NCBI GenBank assembly: GCA_003567475.1
Contig: PWZL01000039.1
Location: 1 to 36,839, forward strand
Direction: 5' to 3'
Origin: Gammaproteobacteria bacterium
Lineage (GTDB): Bacteria > Pseudomonadota > Gammaproteobacteria > Steroidobacterales > PWYM01
Length of the DNA stretch: 36,839 bases
Under the pieces are notes generated by a model. The model was not told the DNA's origin. It saw only the letters and a program-made list of their open reading frames with translations, and did not search any database. A program made the position numbers and the translations under genes. Below are positions 28,392 through 36,512 of this stretch, piece by piece. Within the stretch, counting starts at the first letter, position 1. Each line of letters opens with the position of its first letter.

Positions 28392-30818
28392 TTACGGCCA
28401 GGGCAGTGGCACCGGCGCAGGACGTGGCCGCCGGGCTGGATCGCGTTCACCCTCGAGAAAAGCCTCGATGTCGCGACGGGCGAGGGCGAAGTGCGCCGCG
28501 ACGTCGCCGTCGGCCGTCCCGCTGCGGCGCGGTTGGGGGCCACGCTCGAGTCGCTGCAGCAGGGCGGTCAGCCGGGCTTCAGCGACGGCGCGCACTCCTG
28601 AGGTCGCCTGCTCGTTCGCGGCCAGATCCAGCAGTCCGTCCAGCACCGCACGCTGTCCGATCCGGCGCAGCGGATCGACGGCGTCCTCGCCCCAGGTGGC
28701 TTCGATCAGGGCATCCAGGATCTCGGTGACACCCGGCTGTTCCGGGTCGCGAAACTGGAAACTCGCCACGCGTGCCAGCCGCGAGGGCTGCAGCAGGTTG
28801 TCCACGATCTCCTGGGCAAGGCTGTGCGCCAGCCACAACGGGTCGAGTGCCGGCCCTGCCGGTGAAGCAATCAGCCGCTCGTTGGCGTGTCCGCGCCAGC
28901 CCGGCGTCCAGCCGAAGGGCTCCGGTGGAATCAGTTCGGGAATGTGCGCCGGCAGTGCCAGCGCTTCGGGCGCCATGGCCGCGAGTACCCGTGAAAGCGC
29001 GTCACGCTGCAGGGCCGGGGGCAGCATGCGTGTCGGCGGGGTCGGGTCGCCCGCCAGTGCATAGCTGAATTCCATGCCGCCGATGGCCTTGGTCACGCCA
29101 TGCAGCGCCGTGCGGTGATGCAGGTAGACATGCGCGAGGCGCTTGTTCAGCAGGAAATACGGCTCGCCCGGGTTCAGGGCGCGCTCGTCGAAGTGCTCGA
29201 GCAGCACGCGGCGTACTGCCATCGTCCGGTCGAGGGCATCGAACATGTCGTTGCCCTCGACCCAGACCGTCGCCTCCGGGAAGCTCCCGGCGGGGCCCGC
29301 GTCGGCACCGGTGATGAAGCGCAGCCCCCGGGACGACATCTCGTCGATGATGGCGGCGAGCCCCGTGCGCTCACTCTCGGCGTCCGGGAACCACGTGTAG
29401 GCGTAGCGTATGGCGAGGATGTCCCAGTCCCCGAGACCTTCGGCGTAGGCGCCCCGAAGGTCGGGATGACCATCCCGGTCGAGTGCGACCAGTGCCACGG
29501 GATAATCCATGACCGAGGCGCGATCATGAGCCGCCGCTATGAAGTTGTGCGCGAGGCCCAGGGTATGGCCGATCTCGTGGGCACTGTGCTGGCGGCGTCG
29601 CGCCATGGCCAACGCCTCGCCATCGAGCGCGAGACCTTCAGGACCGGCGGCCGGGCGCATCCCCAGCCAGATGTCGTGATTGACCAGCGATCGGAACGAG
29701 TCCATGCGCACGATGCTGCGGATGATCTCGCCGGTGCGGGGGTCGCGGTAATGCGGGCCGACTGACGGTCCACGCTCCTGCCGATGCACCCAGTGGATGA
29801 CGTTGTAGCGCGCATCCATCGGGTCGGCGTCGGCGGGCAGGTCACGAATCTGGAAGGCATCGCGAAAGCCTGCGGCCTCGAAGGCCTGATTCCACCACAG
29901 TCCGCCCTCGCGGAACGCCGAGCGGTAGGGCTCGGGGATGGCGGGGTCGAGGGGATAGACGATCGGCGTCTCGGGCTCGACCCGTTCACCGGCAAGGTAG
30001 GCTTCAGGGTCGCTGGGCACCAGGCGCCAGCGGGAAATCCAGCGCTGGCGGTAGTCGCTGTCCAGCGGCAGGCTGAAGTCGAAGAACATGTGCGGGAAGA
30101 GGCCTGCACGAGGATGGAATTCACGTGGCGCATACTGTTCGTCGGGCAGGGCGATGAAGCTGTGGTGCTGCTGGATGCTCATGCTGCGTGCATCCGGCAG
30201 ATGCCGCGCCAGCGAATTTGCCGCGTCCTGCAGATCGAAGGTGAGGGTCACGCGGATTTCGCTGTTGCGCGGGTAGCTGCCGGTGAAGCGCGCCTCGACG
30301 ACGCTGCGTCGGGCGTCCAGCTGGACCTGGCTGACGACATTGGCCTGGCGCAGGCGCTCGCGCACGCCGAAGACGTCACTGAGCAGGAAGTCAGTGGCGT
30401 CGACTCGCAGGACGCCGCCGGACTCGTCTTCGATCTCCATGGCGGCAAGCACCGAGCGTGGGAACGACTCGGCCACCGCCCGCTGTGACGCTGCCGTCGG
30501 GTGCAGGCTGCGGTGCTCGGTGTTGTCCTGCACCAGCAGCACACGCTTGCCGTGGCGCTCGAAGCGCACCAGCGCGTTGATGCCGGTCTGACCACGATCG
30601 AGCAGCGGCGAGGGGGTCCCGACACCCCCGGCCAGCGTGTTGGTGTAGACCATCGGGGTGTCGAGTTCGCGGATGTCCAGCAGGACCCGGCCCGTGTCCC
30701 GCTCGTAGTGGACCGGCAGCAGATCCTCGGGCTGCGCCAGCGTGGTGGTCACCGCCAGCGTCAGTGCGAGTCCGAGCAGCAGGTGGATCGAAGGACGAAA
30801 ACATCTCCGGTCAGACAT
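28392..30818 (-). CDS. Large secreted zinc metalloprotease (DUF4953/DUF5117 type)
   Basis: An 808-residue metzincin-like protease with an N-terminal signal peptide (about residues 12-28, ending TTLAQ), so probably periplasmic or secreted. The zinc site is HEIGHTLGLAH (H414, E415, H418, H424) followed by NF, the form seen in the DUF4953/DUF5117 family. The Met-turn is probably SVMDYP about 20 residues later. The first 300 residues form the family's beta-rich N-terminal region; the C-terminal 250 are mostly helical. Substrates of this family are unknown. GGAG lies eight bases before the ATG at 30818. Its gene follows the TPR/oxygenase gene on the same strand with a gap of only 36 bases, suggesting an operon. 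Confidence 0.9.
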   Translation of the reverse strand: MSDRRCFRPSIHLLLGLALTLAVTTTLAQPEDLLPVHYERDTGRVLLDIRELDTPMVYTNTLAGGVGTPSPLLDRGQTGINALVRFERHGKRVLLVQDNTEHRSLHPTAASQRAVAESFPRSVLAAMEIEDESGGVLRVDATDFLLSDVFGVRERLRQANVVSQVQLDARRSVVEARFTGSYPRNSEIRVTLTFDLQDAANSLARHLPDARSMSIQQHHSFIALPDEQYAPREFHPRAGLFPHMFFDFSLPLDSDYRQRWISRWRLVPSDPEAYLAGERVEPETPIVYPLDPAIPEPYRSAFREGGLWWNQAFEAAGFRDAFQIRDLPADADPMDARYNVIHWVHRQERGPSVGPHYRDPRTGEIIRSIVRMDSFRSLVNHDIWLGMRPAAGPEGLALDGEALAMARRRQHSAHEIGHTLGLAHNFIAAAHDRASVMDYPVALVALDRDGHPDLRGAYAEGLGDWDILAIRYAYTWFPDAESERTGLAAIIDEMSSRGLRFITGADAGPAGSFPEATVWVEGNDMFDALDRTMAVRRVLLEHFDERALNPGEPYFLLNKRLAHVYLHHRTALHGVTKAIGGMEFSYALAGDPTPPTRMLPPALQRDALSRVLAAMAPEALALPAHIPELIPPEPFGWTPGWRGHANERLIASPAGPALDPLWLAHSLAQEIVDNLLQPSRLARVASFQFRDPEQPGVTEILDALIEATWGEDAVDPLRRIGQRAVLDGLLDLAANEQATSGVRAVAEARLTALLQRLERGPQPRRSGTADGDVAAHFALARRDIEAFLEGERDPARRPRPAPVPLPWP

Positions 30819-30854
30819 GGGCAGGGCTCCGGCGGCGGCGTGCAACACGCACGG

Positions 30855-32276
30855 TCAGGGGTTCGCGCCCGCCTCGAGCGAGGGCACGATATCGAAGGCG
30901 ATGGTGATTCGCGGGGCCTTGTCCTGGAAGGCGACGGTGCCGTGCCACATGTAAGACGGGAAGAGCACCAGGTGTCCGGGTTGCGGCTGGACGAAATGTT
31001 CGGCCTCCAGCCGAGGCTGAGTCGGCATCCCCGGTTCACCGAACTGCAGCCAGCCGGCACGGCCCGCGTCATCTTCGCGGCAGTCTGCGGGCAGAACGAT
31101 ATGGCAGGCCGAGGACAACCAGCCCTCCGGATGGACATGGCTGGCATGGAAGCCGCCGGCGCCCAGGCGCACCGACCACATGCCCTGGATCCGCCAGCGG
31201 CCGGTGTTGCGGCTGCGCAGCGGATCTTGACCGGTGCCGAGATACGCGAGGTGGCGATCGATCACGGGGCCCACGGCCTCGGGAAATGCTCGGATGGCCG
31301 GCGGGGATTGGCGCGTGATGTTGGCGACCTGGCTGCCGTGACGGACCGACTGGCCAAACGGATGACTTCGGTACGGGTGAGTCTTCAGCAGGGCCGTGCC
31401 GAGCTCGCCGAGGTAGCTGTCGAGATCCGGCCAGGCGGCCGGCGGCTCGATGGGATACCCGCGAACCAGGTCGGCGTAATCGTTCAGGTCCCGATGGCGG
31501 GTGTCACCGGTCATTCGCCAAGCCGTAGCGCACAGGGCGATCGCCTGCTGATCCAGCGGCTTGAGCCCGCGGAGTCGTTCGGCCACTTGCGCCGCCTCGC
31601 GGGCTTCTCCGGCGGCGAGCAGGGCATAGGCGAGGGCCGCCAGGGCATCGCCGTCGGCCGGCGCCAGCGACACGGCCTGGCGCGCGTGGGCCAGCGCCCG
31701 CTGGCTACGTCCCGCGAGAGTGGCCACATGGGCGGCGGGTAGCAACAGCTGGAGTTCGCTGGGCCACTGTGCCGCCAGCCGGTCCAGTGCATCGCCGGCG
31801 CCCGCGAGGTCGCCGCTGTACTGCAGGATCCTGGCGCGCACCAGCTGCAGGCCGGCCGATTGTGGCGAGCGGTGGAGGTCTTCCTGGATCGCGCGCAGTG
31901 CCGCGCTGCGACTGCCCGTACGCATCCAGACGAGCTGGGCGAACTCGTAGTGCGCCTCGACCATTTCCGGTCGGCGCCGCAATGCGCGACGAAATGCCTT
32001 TTCCGCCGCCTCGAAGCGGCGCAGCTCGACCAGGCTGCGTGCGCGCACCAGCCAGGTCTCCGGGGCATCCAGCCCGCGGGCAAAGGCTTCGCGGCAGTAC
32101 TGTTCCGCGGCCAGGTGATCGCCCGCGTCGCCCAGCGCTGCGGCGAGGTTGTGTTCGGCGACGCCCGTGGGCGGCGCCACAGACAGGGCGCGCCGATAAA
32201 CCTCGATGGCTTCATCAAGGCGCCCGGCGCTCTTCAGCGTCGCGGCCTGTTGGGTGAGTGTCGTGAAATCGGTCAT
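30855..32276 (-). CDS. TPR protein with C-terminal 2-oxoglutarate/Fe(II) oxygenase domain
   Basis: A 473-residue two-part protein. Residues 1-260 are about seven tetratricopeptide repeats (for example LDEAIEVYRRALSVAP and FEAAEKAFRRALRRRPEMVEAH). The C-terminal part is a putative 2OG-Fe(II) oxygenase: MWSVRLGAGGFHASHVHPEG with H380 and H382, GWLQFGEPG, then GHLVLFPSYMWHGT with H445 and RITIAFD, whose Arg would hold 2-oxoglutarate. Such enzymes hydroxylate proteins or small molecules; the repeats may recruit a protein substrate. There is no signal peptide. The ATG at 32276 is where repeat-like sequence begins; no strong ribosome binding site precedes it. TTGACG at about 32325 on the minus strand could be a weak -35. 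Confidence 0.88.
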   Translation of the reverse strand: MTDFTTLTQQAATLKSAGRLDEAIEVYRRALSVAPPTGVAEHNLAAALGDAGDHLAAEQYCREAFARGLDAPETWLVRARSLVELRRFEAAEKAFRRALRRRPEMVEAHYEFAQLVWMRTGSRSAALRAIQEDLHRSPQSAGLQLVRARILQYSGDLAGAGDALDRLAAQWPSELQLLLPAAHVATLAGRSQRALAHARQAVSLAPADGDALAALAYALLAAGEAREAAQVAERLRGLKPLDQQAIALCATAWRMTGDTRHRDLNDYADLVRGYPIEPPAAWPDLDSYLGELGTALLKTHPYRSHPFGQSVRHGSQVANITRQSPPAIRAFPEAVGPVIDRHLAYLGTGQDPLRSRNTGRWRIQGMWSVRLGAGGFHASHVHPEGWLSSACHIVLPADCREDDAGRAGWLQFGEPGMPTQPRLEAEHFVQPQPGHLVLFPSYMWHGTVAFQDKAPRITIAFDIVPSLEAGANP

Positions 32277-32369
32277 GGCATGGTTCGAGCAATCGCTCTC
32301 GAGCATGCGCATGCGAAGGGGAACCGTCAACCCGCAGCGCCGCGTGCCGAAGCGGGTCAAGGGCTGCGA

Positions 32370-32375
32370 TATACT
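32370..32375 (+). promoter_or_regulatory. -10 box upstream of fbpB
   Basis: TATACT (five of six) lies seven bases before an ATG (32383) and 32 bases before the fbpB GTG. No clear -35 or Fur box is seen in this 131-base divergent region. Confidence 0.4.
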
Positions 32376-32382
32376 TGCACGG

Positions 32383-32418
32383 ATGGATATCTGCGCGGAC
32401 CTTTCCGGTGAGGCCTGA
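32383..32418 (+). CDS. Putative 11-residue leader peptide overlapping fbpB start
   Basis: ATG at 32383 opens an 11-codon frame, MDICADLSGEA, ending at 32418. It begins seven bases after a TATACT box, so it could be translated from a leaderless transcript, and it reads across the fbpB GTG (32408) in another frame. It may couple translation to fbpB, which lacks a ribosome binding site. This is an inference from layout; the ORF is too short to judge by composition. Confidence 0.25.
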   Translation: MDICADLSGEA

Positions 32419-34144
32419 CAGCGCTGTCTCGCCCGCCTCGAGGGTGCGCGCGCATGCGGGGGCGCGCGCCGGGCGCGGCTGGACGGGCCTGACGCTGGCG
32501 GTAGCCACGCTGATCGCACTGCCGATCCTCGTGGTGCTGCTGCATGTCTTCGTGCCTGCAGGTGAGGTCTGGCGGCACCTGTTCCAGACTGTGCTCAGCC
32601 GCTACGTCGGCAACACCCTGGGGTTGATGGTCGGGGTCGGGGTCGGGGTCACCCTGATCGGCGTCGGGACCGCCTGGCTGGTGGTGATGTGTCGCTTTCC
32701 CGGCCGCGGCGTGTTCCGCTGGGCGCTGCTGCTGCCGCTCGCGGTGCCCACCTACGTGATCGCCTACGCGTACACCGACTTCCTGCAGTTCGCCGGACCG
32801 GTGCAGACCCTGTTGCGCGATACGTTCGATTGGGGCCGCGAGGATTACTGGTTCCCCCAGATCCGCTCTCTCGGCGGGGCAATCATGCTGATGTCGCTGG
32901 TGCTCTACCCCTATGTCTACCTGCTCTCCCGTGCCGCCTTCATCGAGCAGTCGGTGTGTGCGCTGGAGGTCGGACGGACCCTGGGGCGCGGCCCCGTGCG
33001 CCTGTTTCTCGGGATCGCCGTGCCGCTGGCGCGGCCGGCGATCGCCGGCGGGGTGGCGCTTGCGCTGATGGAAACACTGAACGACTTCGGGGCCGTCCAG
33101 TTCTTCGGTGTGGACACCTTCACCACCGGCGTGTACCGGACCTGGTTCGGCCTGGGCGAGCAGGCCGCGGCGGCACAGCTGGCGGCCTGCCTGCTGGTGT
33201 TCGTGCTTGCGTTGCTGCTGCTCGAGCGCTGGTCCAGACGCCGGGCGCGTTATTTTCAGACCTCCAGCCGCTATCGCGAGTTGCCACAGTATCGGCTCTC
33301 CGGTCTGCGTGCGCTGCTGGCCTGGCTGGCCTGCGCCCTGCCGGTGACACTGGGTTTTCTGCTGCCGGCCGGACTGCTGCTGGGGATGCACCTGCGCGAG
33401 GGCGACCCGCTGCTGGGTACCCGCTTCACGGACTTTGCCCTGAACAGCCTGACCCTTGCGGGGGTGACGGCGGTGGTGGCCGTCGCTCTGGCGGTGCTGA
33501 TTTCCTACGGGGTTCGTCTCAGACGCTCTGCTCTGACCCAGGCGGCCGCGCGGATCGCCTCGCTGGGGTATGCGATTCCCGGTTCCGTGATTGCTGTCGG
33601 CGTGTTGATTCCGCTCGCCTGGCTGGACAGTCGCATCAATCTGTTTGCACTCGAGCGCTTCGGCATCACGCCTGGGCTGATTTTGACGGGCACCATGGTC
33701 GCCCTGGTGTACGCCTATGTCGTACGTTTTCTGGCGGTGTCGTTCAACACCGTGGAGGCCAGCCTGGGCAAGATCAGTCCCAGCATGGACGCGGTGTCCC
33801 GGACGCTCGGGGCCGGTGCGAGCGGCACGCTGCGCCGGGTGCATATGCCCATCATGCGCGGCAGTCTGTTTGCGGCGGCGATCCTGATTTTCGTCGATGT
33901 CATGAAGGAACTGCCGGCTACGGTGATTCTGCGGCCGTTCGATTTCGATACCCTTGCCGTGCGCGCCTATGAGCTGGCATCCGACGAGCGCCTGGCCCAG
34001 GCCTCGACCTCGGCACTGGCGATTGTTGCCGTCGGGATCGTCCCGGTGGTGCTGCTGAGCATGGCCATGACCCGCTCACGCCCTGGGCATGCCGGTGGCC
34101 CCCCACCGGCGCCGGTACCGCCGCCTCAGCCCGGGCGGGCGTAG
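32408..34144 (+). CDS. fbpB: Fe(III) ABC transporter permease, FbpB type
   Basis: A 578-residue double permease with about twelve membrane helices in two homologous halves, the FbpB/SfuB arrangement. Each half ends with a coupling loop of the EAA type: LEVGRTLGRGPVRLFLGIAVPL and DAVSRTLGAGASGTLRRVHMPI. It should move ferric iron delivered by FbpA into the cytoplasm with FbpC as ATPase. I favour the GTG at 32408; a TTG at 32375 in the same frame is possible but lies beside the -10 box. No Shine-Dalgarno sequence precedes the GTG. The C-terminus is Pro-rich, and the gene's end overlaps the convergent fbpC by 19 bases, an unusual split of one transporter. Confidence 0.9.
   Translation: MRPDSAVSPASRVRAHAGARAGRGWTGLTLAVATLIALPILVVLLHVFVPAGEVWRHLFQTVLSRYVGNTLGLMVGVGVGVTLIGVGTAWLVVMCRFPGRGVFRWALLLPLAVPTYVIAYAYTDFLQFAGPVQTLLRDTFDWGREDYWFPQIRSLGGAIMLMSLVLYPYVYLLSRAAFIEQSVCALEVGRTLGRGPVRLFLGIAVPLARPAIAGGVALALMETLNDFGAVQFFGVDTFTTGVYRTWFGLGEQAAAAQLAACLLVFVLALLLLERWSRRRARYFQTSSRYRELPQYRLSGLRALLAWLACALPVTLGFLLPAGLLLGMHLREGDPLLGTRFTDFALNSLTLAGVTAVVAVALAVLISYGVRLRRSALTQAAARIASLGYAIPGSVIAVGVLIPLAWLDSRINLFALERFGITPGLILTGTMVALVYAYVVRFLAVSFNTVEASLGKISPSMDAVSRTLGAGASGTLRRVHMPIMRGSLFAAAILIFVDVMKELPATVILRPFDFDTLAVRAYELASDERLAQASTSALAIVAVGIVPVVLLSMAMTRSRPGHAGGPPPAPVPPPQPGRA
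32629..32650 (+). repeat. Short tandem repeat inside fbpB
   Basis: GGTCGG is repeated three times with a further GGTC, encoding alternating Val-Gly in a membrane helix. Slippage here would shift the frame because the change would only stay in frame for whole six-base units. Confidence 0.8.
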
Positions 34145-35247
34145 AGGAAGACCTGCGAGGGGTCGAGCTCCAGGGTCACGGGCTGGCTCTCGGCCGGCAG
34201 AAACACCCCGGGCATGCGTGAATGCCCATGGATCTCCTGACCATCGCTGGTGTGCACGCACAGGTGGAGCAGGCTGCTGCGGCCGAGCAGCCGCGACATG
34301 ATGACGTGCGTGCGTTCATGGTGTCCGACATCGCCAACCGGGCGGACGTGGACGGCTTCCGGGCGGATCAGCACATCGAGCCGAGCGCCCTCGGCATACC
34401 CGGGTGCCGGGACCACGCCGAACGCTGTGCGGATCTCGCCGTTGGCCACCACGCCCTCGACTTCATTGACTTCACCGAAAAAGCGCACGACGAAGGGATC
34501 TGTCGGGTGGCAGTACAGCTCGGTCGGCGTGCCGACCTGCAGAATCCTGCCGTCGCGCATGAGCGCGATCCGGTCGGCCATGAACATCGCCTCTTCCGGA
34601 TCATGGGTGACCATCAGTGTGCCGGCCCCGGTGGACTTGAGCAGGTGCAGCGTATCGTCGCGGGTCTGTTCGCGCAGACGCGTGTCCAGGGCCGAAAACG
34701 GCTCATCGAGCAGCATCAGGGCCGGTGCCGGGGCGACCGCTCGAGCGAGCGCCACGCGCTGCTGCTGCCCGCCGGAGAGGACGTGCGGGTAGCTGGCGGC
34801 ATACGCGGCCAGACCCAGCCGCTCCAGCAGTTCCAGCGCCCGGGCCCGCCGTTCACCGGTCGCGAGGTGAGTCAATCCGAAGGTGACATTCTCGAGGACG
34901 CTCAGGTGGGGGAACAAGGCGGCATCCTGGAACATGAGGCCCAGGTTGCGACGCTCGGGGGGCAACTGACGGCCACCGGGACGGGCCACCGTCTCCCCGG
35001 CCAGTTGCACCTCACCCTGTTGCAGGCTCTCCAGCCCGGCGGCGATTCGCAGCAGTGTGCTTTTGCCACAGCCAGAGGGCCCCAACAGGCAGACCACCTC
35101 GCCGGCGCGGACCTCCAGATCGACTGCATCGACGGCGATGGTCTCGCCAAAGCGATGACTGATGTCCCGCATGCTCAGCGCCATCGTCTTGGGGCTGGTG
35201 CGGTCGGTGGCCTCGAAGATTTCGGCGGGGGCGGTAGACATGGGCAT
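34126..35247 (-). CDS. fbpC: Fe(III) ABC transporter ATP-binding protein, FbpC type
   Basis: A 373-residue ABC ATPase of the ferric/sulfate/polyamine importer class. Walker A is GPSGCGKST (about residues 56-64), the Q-loop lies in LMFQDAALFPHLSV, the signature is LSGGQQQRVALARA, Walker B is LMLLDEPFSALD and the H-loop is MVTHDPEEAM. A C-terminal regulatory domain (about 250-373) includes IRPEAVHV, as in FbpC. It pairs with FbpB and FbpA but lies on the opposite strand between them. Start at the ATG at 35247; an ATG two codons later is possible, and neither has a strong ribosome binding site. The promoter at 35271-35299 faces fbpA's across 187 bases. Confidence 0.93.
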   Translation of the reverse strand: MPMSTAPAEIFEATDRTSPKTMALSMRDISHRFGETIAVDAVDLEVRAGEVVCLLGPSGCGKSTLLRIAAGLESLQQGEVQLAGETVARPGGRQLPPERRNLGLMFQDAALFPHLSVLENVTFGLTHLATGERRARALELLERLGLAAYAASYPHVLSGGQQQRVALARAVAPAPALMLLDEPFSALDTRLREQTRDDTLHLLKSTGAGTLMVTHDPEEAMFMADRIALMRDGRILQVGTPTELYCHPTDPFVVRFFGEVNEVEGVVANGEIRTAFGVVPAPGYAEGARLDVLIRPEAVHVRPVGDVGHHERTHVIMSRLLGRSSLLHLCVHTSDGQEIHGHSRMPGVFLPAESQPVTLELDPSQVFLYARPG

Positions 35248-35270
35248 ACTTTAGAACCAGTGACCCCGCC

Positions 35271-35299
35271 ACGATATGGAAACGAGAATTGTTTGTAAA
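35271..35299 (-). promoter_or_regulatory. Putative fbpC promoter with weak Fur-like site
   Basis: TTTACA (35299-35294) and TATCGT (35276-35271) are 17 bases apart on the minus strand, matching five and four of six positions. An AT-richer stretch over the spacer (35283-35297, containing GAGAAT) matches a Fur 7-1-7 dyad at only eight of fourteen positions, so Fur control here is uncertain. Confidence 0.4.
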
Positions 35300-35369
35300 C
35301 GTACCGCGGTAGCACCGGGGCCTGCGCGGCGGGTGAGGCCGCCGGCCTGCGGGGCGGGCAGCAGCGGGG

Positions 35370-35398
35370 TTGTCATCGGCAGCGGACTTGTGAATAAT
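35370..35398 (+). promoter_or_regulatory. fbpA promoter
   Basis: TTGTCA (35370-35375) and AATAAT (35393-35398) lie 17 bases apart, each matching five of six consensus positions. The -10 box is inside the Fur box, the usual geometry for iron repression. Confidence 0.6.
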
Positions 35399-35409
35399 AA
35401 TAATTATCA
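35395..35409. promoter_or_regulatory. Fur box at fbpA
   Basis: TAATAATAATTATCA matches the Fur 7-1-7 dyad (TGATAAT-n-ATTATCA) at 13 of 14 defined positions. It covers the -10 region of fbpA, 25 bases before the ATG, and stands out as AT-rich in a GC-rich region. Fe(II)-Fur binding here would silence fbpA when iron is sufficient. Confidence 0.85.
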
Positions 35410-35434
35410 TTCAACACCCCAAAGCGGCCCCGTC

Positions 35435-36469
35435 ATGACGCCTTCCCCCCGCCTGATCCTGGGCATCAGCCTGATCGCCCTCGCCGTCGTGTTCACCGGC
35501 TGCTCGGCACCGCGTGACGATCAGGTGTTCATTTACTCCGCGCGCCACTACGACAGCGACACGCTGCTGTTCGAGCGCTTTACCGCACTGACCGGCATCG
35601 AGGTGCGCGTCCTGCAGGGGGGCTCCGATGAACTCATGGAGCGCCTGGAACGCGAGGGCGTGGCCAGTCCGGCGGATGTGCTGATCACCGTGGATGCCGG
35701 CCGGTTGTGGCGGGCCGAGCAGGCGGGGTTGCTGGAGGCGGTGGACTCGCCGGTACTGCGCGAGCGTATTCCTGGCCATCTGCGGCATCCCGACGGGGTC
35801 TGGTATGGCTTCAGTCAGCGACTGCGGGTCATTGTCTACAACCGGGAGCGCTTCGATCCGGCGGCCGTCTCGCGCTACGAGGATCTCGCCGATCCGGCAC
35901 TGGCCGGGCGCATCTGCATTCGATCCTCGAACAACATCTACAACCAGTCGCTGCTGGCGTCGTTGATCAGCCACCACGGTGTCGAAGCGACCGAAACCTG
36001 GGCCGGCGGTCTGGTGGCGAATCTCGCGCGTCCGCCACAGGGCGGCGACACCGATCAGATTCTTGGGGTGGCTGCCGGGGAGTGTGACCTGGCGGTCGCC
36101 AACCACTATTACTACCTGCGCCTGCTGCAGTCCGAGGATGCGACGCGTCGGGCGGCAGCCGAGCAGGTCGGGATCATCTTTCCGAATGCCGCGGATCGCG
36201 GCGTCCATGTCAACATTGGCGGTGCGGGCGTCGTACGCGGCGCGCCGAACCGCGAGAATGCCGTACGCTTTCTGGAGTACCTTGCGTCGGACGAGGCTCA
36301 GGCGGTGTTCGCGGGGGCCAATTTCGAGTACCCGGTGGTGCAGGGGATCGAGATGGATGCTGCCCTCCGCGCCTGGGGCGAGATCCGCCTCGACGAGGTG
36401 TCGGTCGGTGAACTCGGTCGCTACAATCCCGAAGCCGTACGTCTCGCCGATCGCGTGGGCTGGCGCTGA
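35435..36469 (+). CDS. fbpA: Fe(III)-binding lipoprotein, FbpA type
   Basis: A 344-residue extracytoplasmic solute-binding protein that delivers ferric iron to FbpB. The signal ends VVFTGC, so C23 is probably lipidated and anchors the protein, unlike the soluble FbpA of Neisseria. The mature protein starts VFIYSARHYDSD, the family's first strand and iron-binding His/Tyr region. The diagnostic HYYYL (Y225-Y227) supplies the iron-ligating tyrosines. Other landmarks are GFSQRLRVIVYNR, GRICIRSSNNIYNQS and IFPNAADRGVHVNIGG. I chose the ATG at 35435; the frame is open to 35276, but that would place the promoter and Fur box inside the gene. The ribosome binding site is weak (AAAGCGG). Confidence 0.95.
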   Translation: MTPSPRLILGISLIALAVVFTGCSAPRDDQVFIYSARHYDSDTLLFERFTALTGIEVRVLQGGSDELMERLEREGVASPADVLITVDAGRLWRAEQAGLLEAVDSPVLRERIPGHLRHPDGVWYGFSQRLRVIVYNRERFDPAAVSRYEDLADPALAGRICIRSSNNIYNQSLLASLISHHGVEATETWAGGLVANLARPPQGGDTDQILGVAAGECDLAVANHYYYLRLLQSEDATRRAAAEQVGIIFPNAADRGVHVNIGGAGVVRGAPNRENAVRFLEYLASDEAQAVFAGANFEYPVVQGIEMDAALRAWGEIRLDEVSVGELGRYNPEAVRLADRVGWR

Positions 36470-36470
36470 G

Positions 36471-36512
36471 GCTCACCGCCCCGGCTCGCGAGGGTCAGGC
36501 CGCGCGGTGAGC
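36471..36512. terminator. Hairpin between convergent fbpA and MFS genes
   Basis: GCTCACCGC (36471-36479) and GCGGTGAGC (36504-36512) form a perfect nine-base stem around 24 bases, starting two bases after the fbpA stop and covering the last codons of the MFS gene. There is no T-run, so termination by this structure alone is uncertain. Confidence 0.4.

Noticed and set aside
26331-28601. A 756-codon plus-strand open frame opposite copA
   Set aside because: It is explained by the GC bias of copA; no motif is recognisable, and the copA signatures lie on the other strand.
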